Source: CAZBWE01 sp964440735 (lineage in GTDB: Bacteria > Planctomycetota > Phycisphaerae > Sedimentisphaerales > Anaerobacaceae). Taken from it: a DNA stretch of 63,853 bases. The first letter of the stretch is position 1, and each line of letters begins with the position of its first letter. Below, piece after piece: positions 45,685 through 53,521 of the stretch. The stretch is from NCBI GenBank assembly GCA_964440735.1, contig CAYTTK010000001.1, positions 1-63,853 of the forward strand, read 5' to 3'. The translations under genes and the position numbers were made by a program. The notes under the pieces were generated by a model that searched no databases, had not been told where the DNA came from, and worked only from the letters and a program-made list of their open reading frames with translations.

Positions 45685-45719
45685 CCCTGTTAGAAAAGAA
45701 AGCCGTTTTTCTAACGGGG
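45685..45719. repeat. GTTAGAAA-family palindrome overlapping a stop codon
   Basis: Arms CCCTGTTAGAAAA (45685-45697) and TTTTTCTAACGGGG (45706-45719). On the minus strand the CCCCGTTAG arm supplies the final Pro-Arg codons and TAG stop of the DegT aminotransferase. It could also act as its terminator. Confidence 0.65.
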
Positions 45720-46838
45720 CAAGTTCTCGTCTAATACTTCTTTTAATGTCTTGCAGACAATTGCCACCTCGTCCTTTTTTAGATTATTATAAAATGGCAA
45801 AGCAATGGTTCTCTCGCAGACGGATTCGGTTATCGGGAAATCGCCCTTTTTATAGCCAAATTGTTCGACCATAAATGGCTGCAGATGCACAGGCGGAAAG
45901 TAATTACTTACCTGGATGCCCTTATCCTTCATGCCCTGTAAAATCATGTCTCGCTGCCGGCCGGTAAATTCCTCCAAAAGACGGACTACAAAAACAAACC
46001 AGCTGATATCGCAACCAGCCGGTTCAACTGGCACTATCAGCCGACCGTCTGGTGCTAACATTTCCTGATACCATTTTGCAACCTGCTTTCGTTTGGCCTT
46101 GATTTCTTCTATTCTTGAAAGCTGCACGATTCCGAGCGCACAATTGATATCACTTAATCGGAAGTTATAGCCCAGCCGCTCATGGCTTAACCAGCCGTCA
46201 CCTTTGCCCCTTCCCTGGTTGCGAAGTGACACGCACATATCTGCCAATTCATCATCGTCGGTCATAATCATTCCGCCTTCGCCGGTGGTTATCTGCTTAT
46301 TCGGATAAAAGGCAAACATACTTATTCTGCCGAATGTTCCTACTTTTTTCCCATTTAATTCAGAGCCAAGTGCTTCACAACTGTCTTCGATTACAACAAG
46401 TCCGCGTTTTTCAGCGACTTTGCAGACACTATCCATGCCTGCGGGATTGCCAAAAACCTCTACTGGCAGAACGGCTTTGGTTTTTTTGGTAATCTTAGAT
46501 TTCATTTTTGCAGCGTCGATATTCAAACTTACCGGGTCGATATCAACGAAGACCGGCTTGGCACCGGTCATCATAATAGAAGTTGCAGAAGCAATAAAAG
46601 TAAACGGCGTGGTAATGACCTCATCACCCTGCCTGATTTCCAGAGCCAGCATACACAAAAACAAGCCACTTGTTCCGCTACTGACAGCGACAGCCCGTTT
46701 TGTGCCGATGTATTCAGAGAAAGCTTTCTCAAACTCCTTGAGCTTGGGTCCAAGCGAAAGATTAGGACTTTGAAGCACCAGACATACCACTTCAATCTCT
46801 TTTTCCGTAATATCCGGCCGAGATAAGTATATTTGCAT
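45711..46838 (-). CDS. DegT/DnrJ/EryC1/StrS sugar aminotransferase
   Basis: A 375-residue PLP enzyme that aminates nucleotide-activated keto-sugars. The N-terminal block (LSLGPKLKEFEKAFSEYIGT; AVSSGTSGLFLCML) and the PLP lysine in AFYPNKQITTGEGGMI (about 181) are clear. The C-terminal FPITESVCERTIALPFYNNL is family-typical and is partly duplicated at 43618. The stop codon lies within an interspersed palindrome. It stands apart from the sugar cluster at 31961-36442 but may feed the same surface glycan. Confidence 0.92.
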   Translation of the reverse strand: MQIYLSRPDITEKEIEVVCLVLQSPNLSLGPKLKEFEKAFSEYIGTKRAVAVSSGTSGLFLCMLALEIRQGDEVITTPFTFIASATSIMMTGAKPVFVDIDPVSLNIDAAKMKSKITKKTKAVLPVEVFGNPAGMDSVCKVAEKRGLVVIEDSCEALGSELNGKKVGTFGRISMFAFYPNKQITTGEGGMIMTDDDELADMCVSLRNQGRGKGDGWLSHERLGYNFRLSDINCALGIVQLSRIEEIKAKRKQVAKWYQEMLAPDGRLIVPVEPAGCDISWFVFVVRLLEEFTGRQRDMILQGMKDKGIQVSNYFPPVHLQPFMVEQFGYKKGDFPITESVCERTIALPFYNNLKKDEVAIVCKTLKEVLDENLPR

Positions 46839-47191
46839 AAGAAAAACTCCTCATTGAATAAGCACGCAAAAACAGCTCATAAACATTGTACCGGCTGCGA
46901 TTGATAAATCAAAAAGATTTTCTGCATTCTAAACAATAGCAACAATCGCCATTTCTATCGAAGCAGAAATTCATAAAACCAATATGAAGAATAAACCGAT
47001 ACTATGGGTTTTCGCCTATGCGGCAACGGCAGAAAACATATATAAAACCAAAGACATTTATAGGACGCAGGGTTTCAAAAACAGAGGCCTATTTGCTGCT
47101 AAGTTAGAATTTGCACTTTCTATATTAAACAGCAACTAATTTGAAGCCGAAGATAAGAACGGAGTTAACACTACTTATTAGGAATCAAAAG
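46839..47191. other. Spacer with a doubtful 51-codon frame
   Basis: About 350 bases between divergent genes. An ATG at 46984 opens 51 codons ending TAA at 47139 (starts MKNKPILWVFAYAATAENIY), but it has no ribosome site and no recognisable family. No repeat or RNA was recognised. Confidence 0.45.
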
Positions 47192-47770
47192 ATGGCAAAA
47201 GGAAAAAATATACTAACGACAGGTGATGTAGCCAGGATTTGTCACGTTGCTCCACGAACAGTCTCAAAATGGTTCGACAACGGCCAACTGAAAGGTTATC
47301 GCATACCAGGCAGTAAGGACCGACGAATACCCGTCAGCGAGCTAATTCGCTTTATGAAAGTTCACAATATGCCTACCGATACACTTCCGGTAGGCAGAAT
47401 CCGGGTCCTTGTAGTGGACAGTGATAAGAAAGCCGCTTCATCTCTGGCTGATACTTTGCAAACCAAGCCTGATTACGAAGTTCAAACTGCGCAGAACGGC
47501 TTTGATGGCGGTGTAATCGCCCAGAAATTTGCTCCCCATGTTTTATTAATAAATCTTTTAGCCAAAGATATAGATGCGACAGGTATTTGTAAAGGCATCC
47601 GTGCTCAGGAAGATTTGCAGACCATTAAAATTATAGCTATTACAAACCATTTAAGCGAATCCGAGTCGACCGCCCTGCTGCAGAAGGGCTTTGATGGGTA
47701 TATATGCAATGCTTCCGATTCAGCCGAAGTCATCAGAAAGATACAAGAAGCAACCGCGATTATCTATTAG
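47192..47770 (+). CDS. Excisionase-type HTH fused to a degenerate receiver domain
   Basis: A 192-residue regulator. Residues 1-60 are a MerR/excisionase-like winged HTH (LTTGDVARICHVAPRTVSKW; PGSKDRRIPVSELIRFM). Residues 70-190 have the receiver fold (RIRVLVVDSDKKAASSLADT; IIAITNHLSESE), but the phosphate-accepting Asp is Asn in HVLLINLLAKD and the conserved Lys is Asn in GYICNAS. It is therefore unlikely to work by ordinary phosphorylation. AGGA lies 8 bases before the chosen ATG; an upstream in-frame start is less likely. Target genes are unknown. Confidence 0.8.
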   Translation: MAKGKNILTTGDVARICHVAPRTVSKWFDNGQLKGYRIPGSKDRRIPVSELIRFMKVHNMPTDTLPVGRIRVLVVDSDKKAASSLADTLQTKPDYEVQTAQNGFDGGVIAQKFAPHVLLINLLAKDIDATGICKGIRAQEDLQTIKIIAITNHLSESESTALLQKGFDGYICNASDSAEVIRKIQEATAIIY

Positions 47771-47851
47771 TAATAGCGGATTTTTTTCTCAGTTCAAACC
47801 AATGAAAATGGCCAATCTCCATAAGAGACTTTTTTTCACGATGACCATTTT

Positions 47852-48712
47852 TCAATATTCCTTAAAACGTTTCATCCATTGTGGCCAGGGCGGTGTGTAG
47901 TCCAGAGCGTAAGATGTAGTCCATTCGTACTTTGTGTCGAATTGACGATGCCACTTCAACGTCCATAACTCTTTCAGTCCTATCTTTCTGACTGTCATAT
48001 CCATAAAAAGCAAATTTACAAACCCGTTGTGCCGATTGATGCAGAAATGCCTCATCTCATCACGATTGCTCCCCGAACCCTTATCAATTACCCAATCATC
48101 CGGACGCAGTGGGGGTTCATCGGTGGGAAATGGCCAGCCATCGTACCAAGAGGAGTCTCCAAACACCGGTATATTATTTGCATTTGTGACGCTGTGGATA
48201 CCTTTCCAGAAATATTCCACTTTACGGTCTGAATTTTGGTCAAAAAGCATGTAACTTATCCAGGAATTTTCACCATAGCTGCCGTAAAAAGTCTTCATAG
48301 CATCCTCATTTGGACGCCTATAGCGATTCACCAAATCGTCAAAGTAAGCCTTAAAAGTTCCAAAGTCCTGCTTACTTTCCGCAACTTTGGTGGCGGTTGG
48401 ACAGAGAAGTAAGTCCCAACTATCCTTGTAGTACGGGCGAAGCGCATTCATCCACCATCCAAATTGTTCATGCCCCTTATCCTTATTCTGCGGCCACTGT
48501 CTAAACCCCCGGCCTTCCCAGAAATAACCATCGTAGTCGTCCGTGTAGAGCTTAAAGATAAGACCCCAATGTTTTAGTCGCCCTTGGCATGTGACCGATT
48601 CCGCTGATTTCTTTGCCCGACCCAGTGCCGGCATCAATATCGACATCAATAACGCGATGATGGCAACCACCACCATAAGCTCTATTAATGTAAATCCGCT
48701 TCGTCTGTTCAT
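47852..48712 (-). CDS. Planctomycete-type pseudopilin-like protein
   Basis: A 286-residue protein with a class III prepilin leader (MNRRSGFTLIELMVVVAI) and a large globular domain of the type common in Planctomycetota (GRAKKSAESVTCQGRLKHWG; LYTDDYDGYF; INRHNGFVNLLFMDMTVRKI). Such proteins occur in many copies per genome and may be secreted or surface pseudopilins rather than pilus subunits. Processing would need a prepilin peptidase encoded elsewhere. AGGAG precedes the ATG by 7 bases. Confidence 0.82.
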   Translation of the reverse strand: MNRRSGFTLIELMVVVAIIALLMSILMPALGRAKKSAESVTCQGRLKHWGLIFKLYTDDYDGYFWEGRGFRQWPQNKDKGHEQFGWWMNALRPYYKDSWDLLLCPTATKVAESKQDFGTFKAYFDDLVNRYRRPNEDAMKTFYGSYGENSWISYMLFDQNSDRKVEYFWKGIHSVTNANNIPVFGDSSWYDGWPFPTDEPPLRPDDWVIDKGSGSNRDEMRHFCINRHNGFVNLLFMDMTVRKIGLKELWTLKWHRQFDTKYEWTTSYALDYTPPWPQWMKRFKEY

Positions 48713-48848
48713 GATAATACTCCTAACTTTCTGCTCTTAGAACACAAGTTTTTTGAAAATAACAGTTTACTTTTATCTATTTTAACACATAGCCGGTTTT
48801 TATTCAAGCATTAAAATTGTTTTTTTATGTCCCACAAATTCGTATCCA

Positions 48849-49391
48849 TTATTTTGCTTTCTTCTGTAGCATATGAGTCATCAGTTCTATTAACCGTTCG
48901 GGATTGACCTCTGCTTCACGCCCATCTACGAAGAATACGCCATAATTGCCATTTGGCAGTTGCCAGTGCATCAATACCGCATTGCTATCCTGGGGGTCAA
49001 TGCTACTTCCATACCATTGAACTCTCTCGCCCCGCTCAAGCAAATGCTCATATTTTGACCTACCAACTGATATTTCGTTGCTGGCTGCATCTTCACGCCC
49101 ACTCAAATGTCTTATCAACAGCATACTATTGTGAAATATACTGCCATCTGATGAGTCTCTCTCACCAAAAAAATTCGCACACAAAACTATGGTTATAATT
49201 ATCGCTGCTGCTGCAGTTAATCTACTGATTCTCAAATCAACGATAATGTTGATGGTATTCAGTCCCCCCCTTTGCGGTATAAGGCGGTGTGGAATTCTGT
49301 GCTTTATATCCTCGGCAAGACCGTTACGAACCGGCTGTGCTGTGGCATCTGCCAAATCATTCAACATTTTTTCGAGCTTTTCTTCTTTCAT
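48849..49391 (-). CDS. Single-pass membrane protein paired with sigma factor, probable anti-sigma
   Basis: A 180-residue protein. The cytoplasmic N-terminus (LEKMLNDLADATAQPVRNGL, then AEDIKHRIPHRL) precedes one transmembrane helix (LTAAAAIIITIVLCANFFG, about 58-76) and a short extracytoplasmic domain. It follows a sigma factor gene by 56 bases on the same strand. No zinc-finger anti-sigma motif is present. The start with AGGA 8 bases upstream was chosen over an earlier in-frame codon. It resembles the 41358 protein in arrangement, not in length. Confidence 0.65.
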   Translation of the reverse strand: MKEEKLEKMLNDLADATAQPVRNGLAEDIKHRIPHRLIPQRGGLNTINIIVDLRISRLTAAAAIIITIVLCANFFGERDSSDGSIFHNSMLLIRHLSGREDAASNEISVGRSKYEHLLERGERVQWYGSSIDPQDSNAVLMHWQLPNGNYGVFFVDGREAEVNPERLIELMTHMLQKKAK

Positions 49392-49447
49392 AACGGCTTT
49401 CCTTTTCAGGAACCCCAAACCCGCGATGAATCGCAAAATTGGGACCT

Positions 49448-50068
49448 TCAGACAACCTGCTTCCTTAAAGTTTTTAATGCTCTGCTCAGCCTGCTTTTGA
49501 AAGTGCCCTGCCTTACGCCTGCTGCCTCGGCTGCCTCGGAAATAGTCAAGTGCTGCATATAATGCAAAACAACCGCCTGCTTCAATTTTATGGGTAACCG
49601 TGCAACAGCATTTTTCAATTGCTCTATTTGTTCATCATATACAACCTTAACAGAATCAGCTTCACTGCTGTCTATCCCATCAAATCCTTCAATGCCAGCT
49701 GCTTCCCTGCCCTTATGCCTGCGCCAGTGGAGCTTTGAAACATTAGCTGCAATTCTATACAGCCAGCTATTTAGCGCCTTGCCATCCTTCAGCTGTCCTA
49801 TATGGTGCCAGGCCTGCAGAAAGCTTTCCTGCGTCAAATCTTCGCTGACGTGGCTGTTATGGCCGAGCCGCCTCATAAACCAATATATCTGTTTGTAGTA
49901 TATATCAACAAGCTCGGCTGCCGCAGCCCGTTTACCGGCCTTTAAGCGGGCAGCGAGCGAATCCTGCTTTTGTTCCCAAGACTCCTGGCTGCCATCAGGA
50001 CTTTGCTTCACACTTATAAGATGCGCAAGGTCAATTCTCTGTTCCGTAGATTTTGCCTTTTTTTCCAT
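49448..50068 (-). CDS. ECF-type RNA polymerase sigma factor
   Basis: A 206-residue sigma factor with region 2 (AAELVDIYYKQIYWFMRRLG; SEDLTQESFLQAWHHIGQLK; LYRIAANVSKLHWRRHKG) and region 4 (LPIKLKQAVVLHYMQHLTIS; GVRQGTFKSRLSRALKTLRK). An N-terminal extension of about 40 residues precedes region 2. A GTG 9 bases upstream is an alternative start. Together with the membrane protein downstream it forms the second sigma/anti-sigma pair of the window. Confidence 0.87.
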   Translation of the reverse strand: MEKKAKSTEQRIDLAHLISVKQSPDGSQESWEQKQDSLAARLKAGKRAAAAELVDIYYKQIYWFMRRLGHNSHVSEDLTQESFLQAWHHIGQLKDGKALNSWLYRIAANVSKLHWRRHKGREAAGIEGFDGIDSSEADSVKVVYDEQIEQLKNAVARLPIKLKQAVVLHYMQHLTISEAAEAAGVRQGTFKSRLSRALKTLRKQVV

Positions 50069-50162
50069 TATTTTCACTCGGTTTAGCTAAGAAACAGTAT
50101 AGCTAAAATCCTCATTTTTTACAAGATTAAACACTGCCTGACGAACTGGCACCGTGGAAGAA

Positions 50163-50190
50163 TTGTTAAATCCAGCAGTTTTGCTATAAT
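50163..50190 (+). promoter_or_regulatory. Sigma-70-type promoter of the SixA-like gene
   Basis: TTGTTA (50163-50168), 16-base spacer, TATAAT (50185-50190), about 35 bases before the start codon. Confidence 0.5.
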
Positions 50191-50225
50191 AATCACGTAT
50201 AAATTCTGAAGAAGGGAAATTGAAG

Positions 50226-50762
50226 ATGAAATTATATCTTGTCCAGCACGCAAAAGCAGCTTCTAAAGAAGGCGACCCGGAAAGGCCATTGACCGAAGAG
50301 GGCATCCAGGATATACAGAAAATCGCTGCGTTCATAAAACCTTTGAATCTGTGTATTGATTATTTGTGGCATAGTGGGAAAAAACGCGCTGTGCAGACCG
50401 CCGAGGTCTTAGCGGAAGTTATCAGGATAAACAAAGAGCAAACTGCTTGTGACGGTCTTGGTCCAAGTGACGATGTTAAAGTATTAAAGGACAAACTTAG
50501 CACCAGCAAACAGGATATTATGATTGTTGGGCATTTGCCTTTCTTGAGCAAGCTGGCTTCGCTGCTTCTGGTGGGAAGTGAATCGGCTAATACGGTTGCC
50601 TTCAAACAAGCAGGTATCGTTTGTCTTAATCGCTCTGACGAAAATCAATCTTTCGACAAGCTCAAGCGGTTCGACAGTCCTGAGCTCACCGTCGAAGGAA
50701 TGATGAGCAACGTCGAACCATGGCAACTCGAATGGATGATAATACCAGAACTTCTTGGATGA
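50226..50762 (+). CDS. SixA-like phosphohistidine phosphatase
   Basis: A 178-residue histidine-phosphatase superfamily protein (YLVQHAKAASKEGDPERPLT; SGKKRAVQTAEVLA; DIMIVGHLPFLSKLASLL). The catalytic His is present, but the usual RHG around it reads QHA, so the conserved first Arg is replaced by Gln; this variant is seen in part of the SixA family, as far as I recall. It may remove phosphate from phosphohistidine proteins. The ATG was chosen over an adjacent TTG 6 bases upstream. Confidence 0.82.
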   Translation: MKLYLVQHAKAASKEGDPERPLTEEGIQDIQKIAAFIKPLNLCIDYLWHSGKKRAVQTAEVLAEVIRINKEQTACDGLGPSDDVKVLKDKLSTSKQDIMIVGHLPFLSKLASLLLVGSESANTVAFKQAGIVCLNRSDENQSFDKLKRFDSPELTVEGMMSNVEPWQLEWMIIPELLG

Positions 50763-50831
50763 GTTTTTGCCCCTCATGGAATTACTTAATACTTCTGGTA
50801 AAACTGAAATATGATAAGTGCATAGTTCAGC

Positions 50832-50869
50832 TGTCATTTCGAGCGAAGCGAAGCGGAGTCGAGAAATCT
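50832..50869 (+). repeat. GTCA-to-TCT palindromic unit, left of GIY-YIG gene
   Basis: TGTCA, then ATTT-CGA pairing with TCG-AG-AAAT (two-base AG bulge), then TCT at 50867-50869. Core CGAGCGAAGC is shared with the right unit. Confidence 0.7.
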
Positions 50870-50921
50870 ATTTAATTCTTTTCCTTTGATATAAGTACGT
50901 CAGAAAAGTTAAAATATCACT

Positions 50922-51209
50922 GTGAAAATATTTTATGTGTATATTATGGCAAGTAAATCCGGAACCCTTTACGTGGGGATGACCAACAACATCAAAAAAA
51001 GAGTTTACGAGCATAAGAATCATTTAGTTCCCGGTTTTACTGATAAGTACGATATTGATAGACTTCTTTATTTTGAAAAAATTGGGGATTCAGCTTCAGC
51101 GATTAATCGAGAAAAACAAATCAAGGCGTGGAAGCGTGAAAAAAAGGTCACACTTGTTGACTCACTGAATCCTGAATGGATTGACCTCAGTAAGGACTGG
51201 TATGATTGA
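50922..51209 (+). CDS. Single-domain GIY-YIG nuclease
   Basis: A 95-residue nuclease of the UvrC-N/YhbQ type. The GIY equivalent is VYI (residues 6-8), YIG is YVG (17-19), followed by Arg27, the catalytic Glu in VYEHKNH and Asn in SAINREKQIKAWKREKK. It consists of the catalytic domain only. Translation starts at GTG; no ribosome site is evident. The gene is enclosed by inverted palindromic units, an arrangement recalling transposases tied to short repeats. The usual alternative is a DNA-repair-related endonuclease without mobility. Confidence 0.9.
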   Translation: MKIFYVYIMASKSGTLYVGMTNNIKKRVYEHKNHLVPGFTDKYDIDRLLYFEKIGDSASAINREKQIKAWKREKKVTLVDSLNPEWIDLSKDWYD

Positions 51210-51252
51210 TACCGTTTTTTAATATGGAACCAGTTCATGGAAATGTTTTAAT

Positions 51253-51279
51253 AGACCCCTCGGCTTCGCTCGGGGTGAC
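51253..51279 (-). repeat. GTCA-to-TCT palindromic unit, right of GIY-YIG gene
   Basis: Read on the minus strand: GTCA, CCCCGAGCGAAGCCGAGGGG, TCT. Compared with the left unit the stem has changed from TTT/AAA to CCC/GGG on both sides, so pairing is kept. Confidence 0.7.
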
Positions 51280-51354
51280 GGTCTCATTCATTGGTTGTGC
51301 TTGAGGTGTTTAGCAAGAGGTTCTGTCATAGGTTTTTAGATAGAAAATTCGAAT

Positions 51355-52242
51355 ATGACATCTTTGCCAAAAAATATTTTTTCTTTTAGTGAACCCGTGA
51401 AAAAGCTGTGGGAGATGATGAATCCCTGCGTGCTCTGTCCGCGTAAGTGCAAAGTCAACCGCAGCGAAGGGCAAATCGGATTCTGTGGTATTACCGATAT
51501 GCCGGTTGTCAGCTCTGTAGGCCCGCATTTCGGCGAAGAAAGTGTTCTTGTCGGCCGAGGCGGGTCGGGGACAATATTTTTTGCCGGCTGCAACCTCGGC
51601 TGCATCTTTTGTCAAAACTTCGATATCAGTCATCACCGTCTCGGCAGCAAAATGACAATTGAACAGTTGGCACAATCTATGCTTGATTTGCAAAATTACG
51701 GCTGCAGCAATATTAACTTCGTTACGCCTACTCACGTTATACCAGCTATTGTGGCGGCGATTGAATTAGCCGGACAAAAGGGCATGACCATACCGACTGT
51801 TTACAATACCGGCGGATATGACTCGGTTGAAACACTAAGGCTTCTGGAAGGTTACATAGATATTTATATGCCGGATATGAAATACGCGGATTCCAATGCT
51901 GCCAAGGAGCTTTCCAACGCAGCCGATTATCCGCAGGTGAACCGGGCTGCTGTAAAAGAGATGCATCGGCAGGTCGGTGATTTGCAGACGGAAAATGGCC
52001 TGGCTAAGAAAGGACTTTTGGTAAGGCACTTAGTTTTACCGGAGAATTTAGCAGGAAGTTTTGAGATTATAGATTTTTTAGCAGAAGAGATTAGCCCGAA
52101 AACGGTGATTAACGTAATGGACCAGTACCGTCCCTGCTACAAGGCCGGTTTACATCCCAAAATAAACCGCCGACCCACTCAACAAGAATTCTCATCCGCT
52201 CGCCAATACGCTGTTAAAAAAGGCCTGAACGTACTTGCCTAA
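51355..52242 (+). CDS. Radical SAM protein, PflA-like (COG1313 type)
   Basis: A 295-residue radical SAM enzyme. An N-terminal CVLCPRKC plus IGFCGI pattern, the cluster motif AGCNLGCIFCQNFDIS (about 78) and a barrel with VTPTHVIPAI and YNTGGYDSVE are visible. It is related to pyruvate-formate-lyase activases but lacks a nearby glycyl radical enzyme gene. It is the second of three such proteins here. The gene starts about 75 bases after the right GIY-YIG unit. Confidence 0.87.
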   Translation: MTSLPKNIFSFSEPVKKLWEMMNPCVLCPRKCKVNRSEGQIGFCGITDMPVVSSVGPHFGEESVLVGRGGSGTIFFAGCNLGCIFCQNFDISHHRLGSKMTIEQLAQSMLDLQNYGCSNINFVTPTHVIPAIVAAIELAGQKGMTIPTVYNTGGYDSVETLRLLEGYIDIYMPDMKYADSNAAKELSNAADYPQVNRAAVKEMHRQVGDLQTENGLAKKGLLVRHLVLPENLAGSFEIIDFLAEEISPKTVINVMDQYRPCYKAGLHPKINRRPTQQEFSSARQYAVKKGLNVLA

Positions 52243-52298
52243 CAAAATATCACGATGTAAACTCACTTATCCTGGTTTTAACGTGGATTCCGCTGAAT

Positions 52299-53375
52299 TT
52301 ATTCGATTTCCACAGTAATTGGCTTGGTGATATGACTCCCCGACACCAGAACCTTACAGGAATTTGACGTTCTTAAGACTATTCTCGGATAATAGAAACC
52401 TATCAGTGAGTAAGCTAACTCAGCTTCCTTGCCATCTTCAGATATCTCTTTCCTTTCTAATGTGGTCGGTCCCTCAGAATAGAACTCTATTATTTTTACT
52501 CTTGAGTCGCCTAACACTTTCGCTACGAAAGTGATACGTCCTAAAGGTTCATTTTTTGAGGGCTTAAACCAAAGAAGCCTCGTATGTTCGGAGTCGTTCT
52601 TGGTGATTGTTCCTGGCATGAGAGATAACGTTGGTGGTGCAGCGATTTCTTCTATTTTTGCCAATTTTTCTTCTACCTCTTTAGATGAACTTTCTGTTGT
52701 TTGAGAATCTCTAGTAAGAGAAATCCAAGCGGGAATTCCGACGAAAAGGGTTGCAACAATGGGTATAACCACATATTTGAACGTGCTGGTTTTATACCAC
52801 TTTTCCCCTCCAACTTTGACTTTCTCCTGACCAACACGAACCAACTTCATCCAAGGGTAATAAATTCCACCACCTTTACACCATAAAAACTGAGCAAAAC
52901 CCCGGCTTAATCCTGTAACATCATCTATTGGCTCCCAAGACCAATTCTCAAATTGCGTAATTCCGAGATTAGCCTTCTCCGCATCAGGATCTGTTAAAAG
53001 CCATGTAATTATAATAATCTTCTTTGCAACATCTTCGGGGATAAATGATTGGTCCTTATATTTTTCGAGTAAATAACCACGTGCTTCTTGAAAGCGTACA
53101 AGCAAAGCTGGTGTTCTTCTTATTTCTATTTCTTCTTCAAGTTGTTTTACCTGCTGGACAATTGGAAGCACAGGAATTTTTTTCTGTTGCTCTCTAAGTT
53201 CCTTTAACTTATTTTCCTGTCTTTGCCAATAAGCATCTTCGCTGCAATATTCGTCCAACCATTTACCAGATTCAATGTATTTTGTTGGATTATTTTTTAT
53301 ATCTTTGGCTATTGCATCAAATAGTTTGTAATCTTCTGAGGTCAGTATTTCTTCATTGTTACTCAAAATTCCCAC
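52299..53375 (-). CDS. Hypothetical protein with one central transmembrane helix
   Basis: A 358-residue protein I do not recognise. The N-terminal 200 residues are charged and helical with a coiled-coil-like segment (LKELREQQKKI; VKQLEEEIEI) and an aromatic Trp-rich block (FENWSWEPIDD; YYPWMKLV). One transmembrane helix (YVVIPIVATLFVGIPAWISL, about 206-225) is followed by a beta-rich C-terminal domain. This gives a cytoplasmic helical half and an extracytoplasmic half. It is a single gene with weak sequence signals; the neighbour on the same strand is a coiled-coil lipoprotein. Confidence 0.55.
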   Translation of the reverse strand: MGILSNNEEILTSEDYKLFDAIAKDIKNNPTKYIESGKWLDEYCSEDAYWQRQENKLKELREQQKKIPVLPIVQQVKQLEEEIEIRRTPALLVRFQEARGYLLEKYKDQSFIPEDVAKKIIIITWLLTDPDAEKANLGITQFENWSWEPIDDVTGLSRGFAQFLWCKGGGIYYPWMKLVRVGQEKVKVGGEKWYKTSTFKYVVIPIVATLFVGIPAWISLTRDSQTTESSSKEVEEKLAKIEEIAAPPTLSLMPGTITKNDSEHTRLLWFKPSKNEPLGRITFVAKVLGDSRVKIIEFYSEGPTTLERKEISEDGKEAELAYSLIGFYYPRIVLRTSNSCKVLVSGSHITKPITVEIE

Positions 53376-53481
53376 CTCAAATCTTCAAGGTAGTTCAATT
53401 AACTTCCGCAGTTATTTTGTTTTCTAATATTATAAAAACTTAAACTACGAATACAAGCATTCAGAATCTACGTATCTATTC

Positions 53482-53521
53482 ACTAATTAACTAATTCGCT
53501 GATCAACTAATCTTCTAATAC
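53482..53521. repeat. Degenerate octanucleotide array
   Basis: Five 8-base units in register: ACTAATTA, ACTAATTC, GCTGATCA, ACTAATCT, TCTAATAC. It overlaps the stop codon of the lipoprotein gene. Confidence 0.5.

Larger units (their letters stand above)
50832..51279 (+). mobile_element. Candidate GIY-YIG element bounded by inverted palindromic units
   Basis: A 448-bp segment in which two palindromic units with GTCA at their outer ends and TCT at their inner ends bracket a single GIY-YIG nuclease gene. The same inverted pair, but with only a short spacer, is found inside the DUF72 gene at 56330-56417. This suggests an autonomous (nuclease-bearing) and a non-autonomous form. Mobility itself is not shown by one genome window. 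Confidence 0.5.

Noticed and set aside
46984..47139. 51-codon plus-strand frame
   Set aside because: No ribosome site, no known family, AT-rich spacer; chance is a sufficient explanation.
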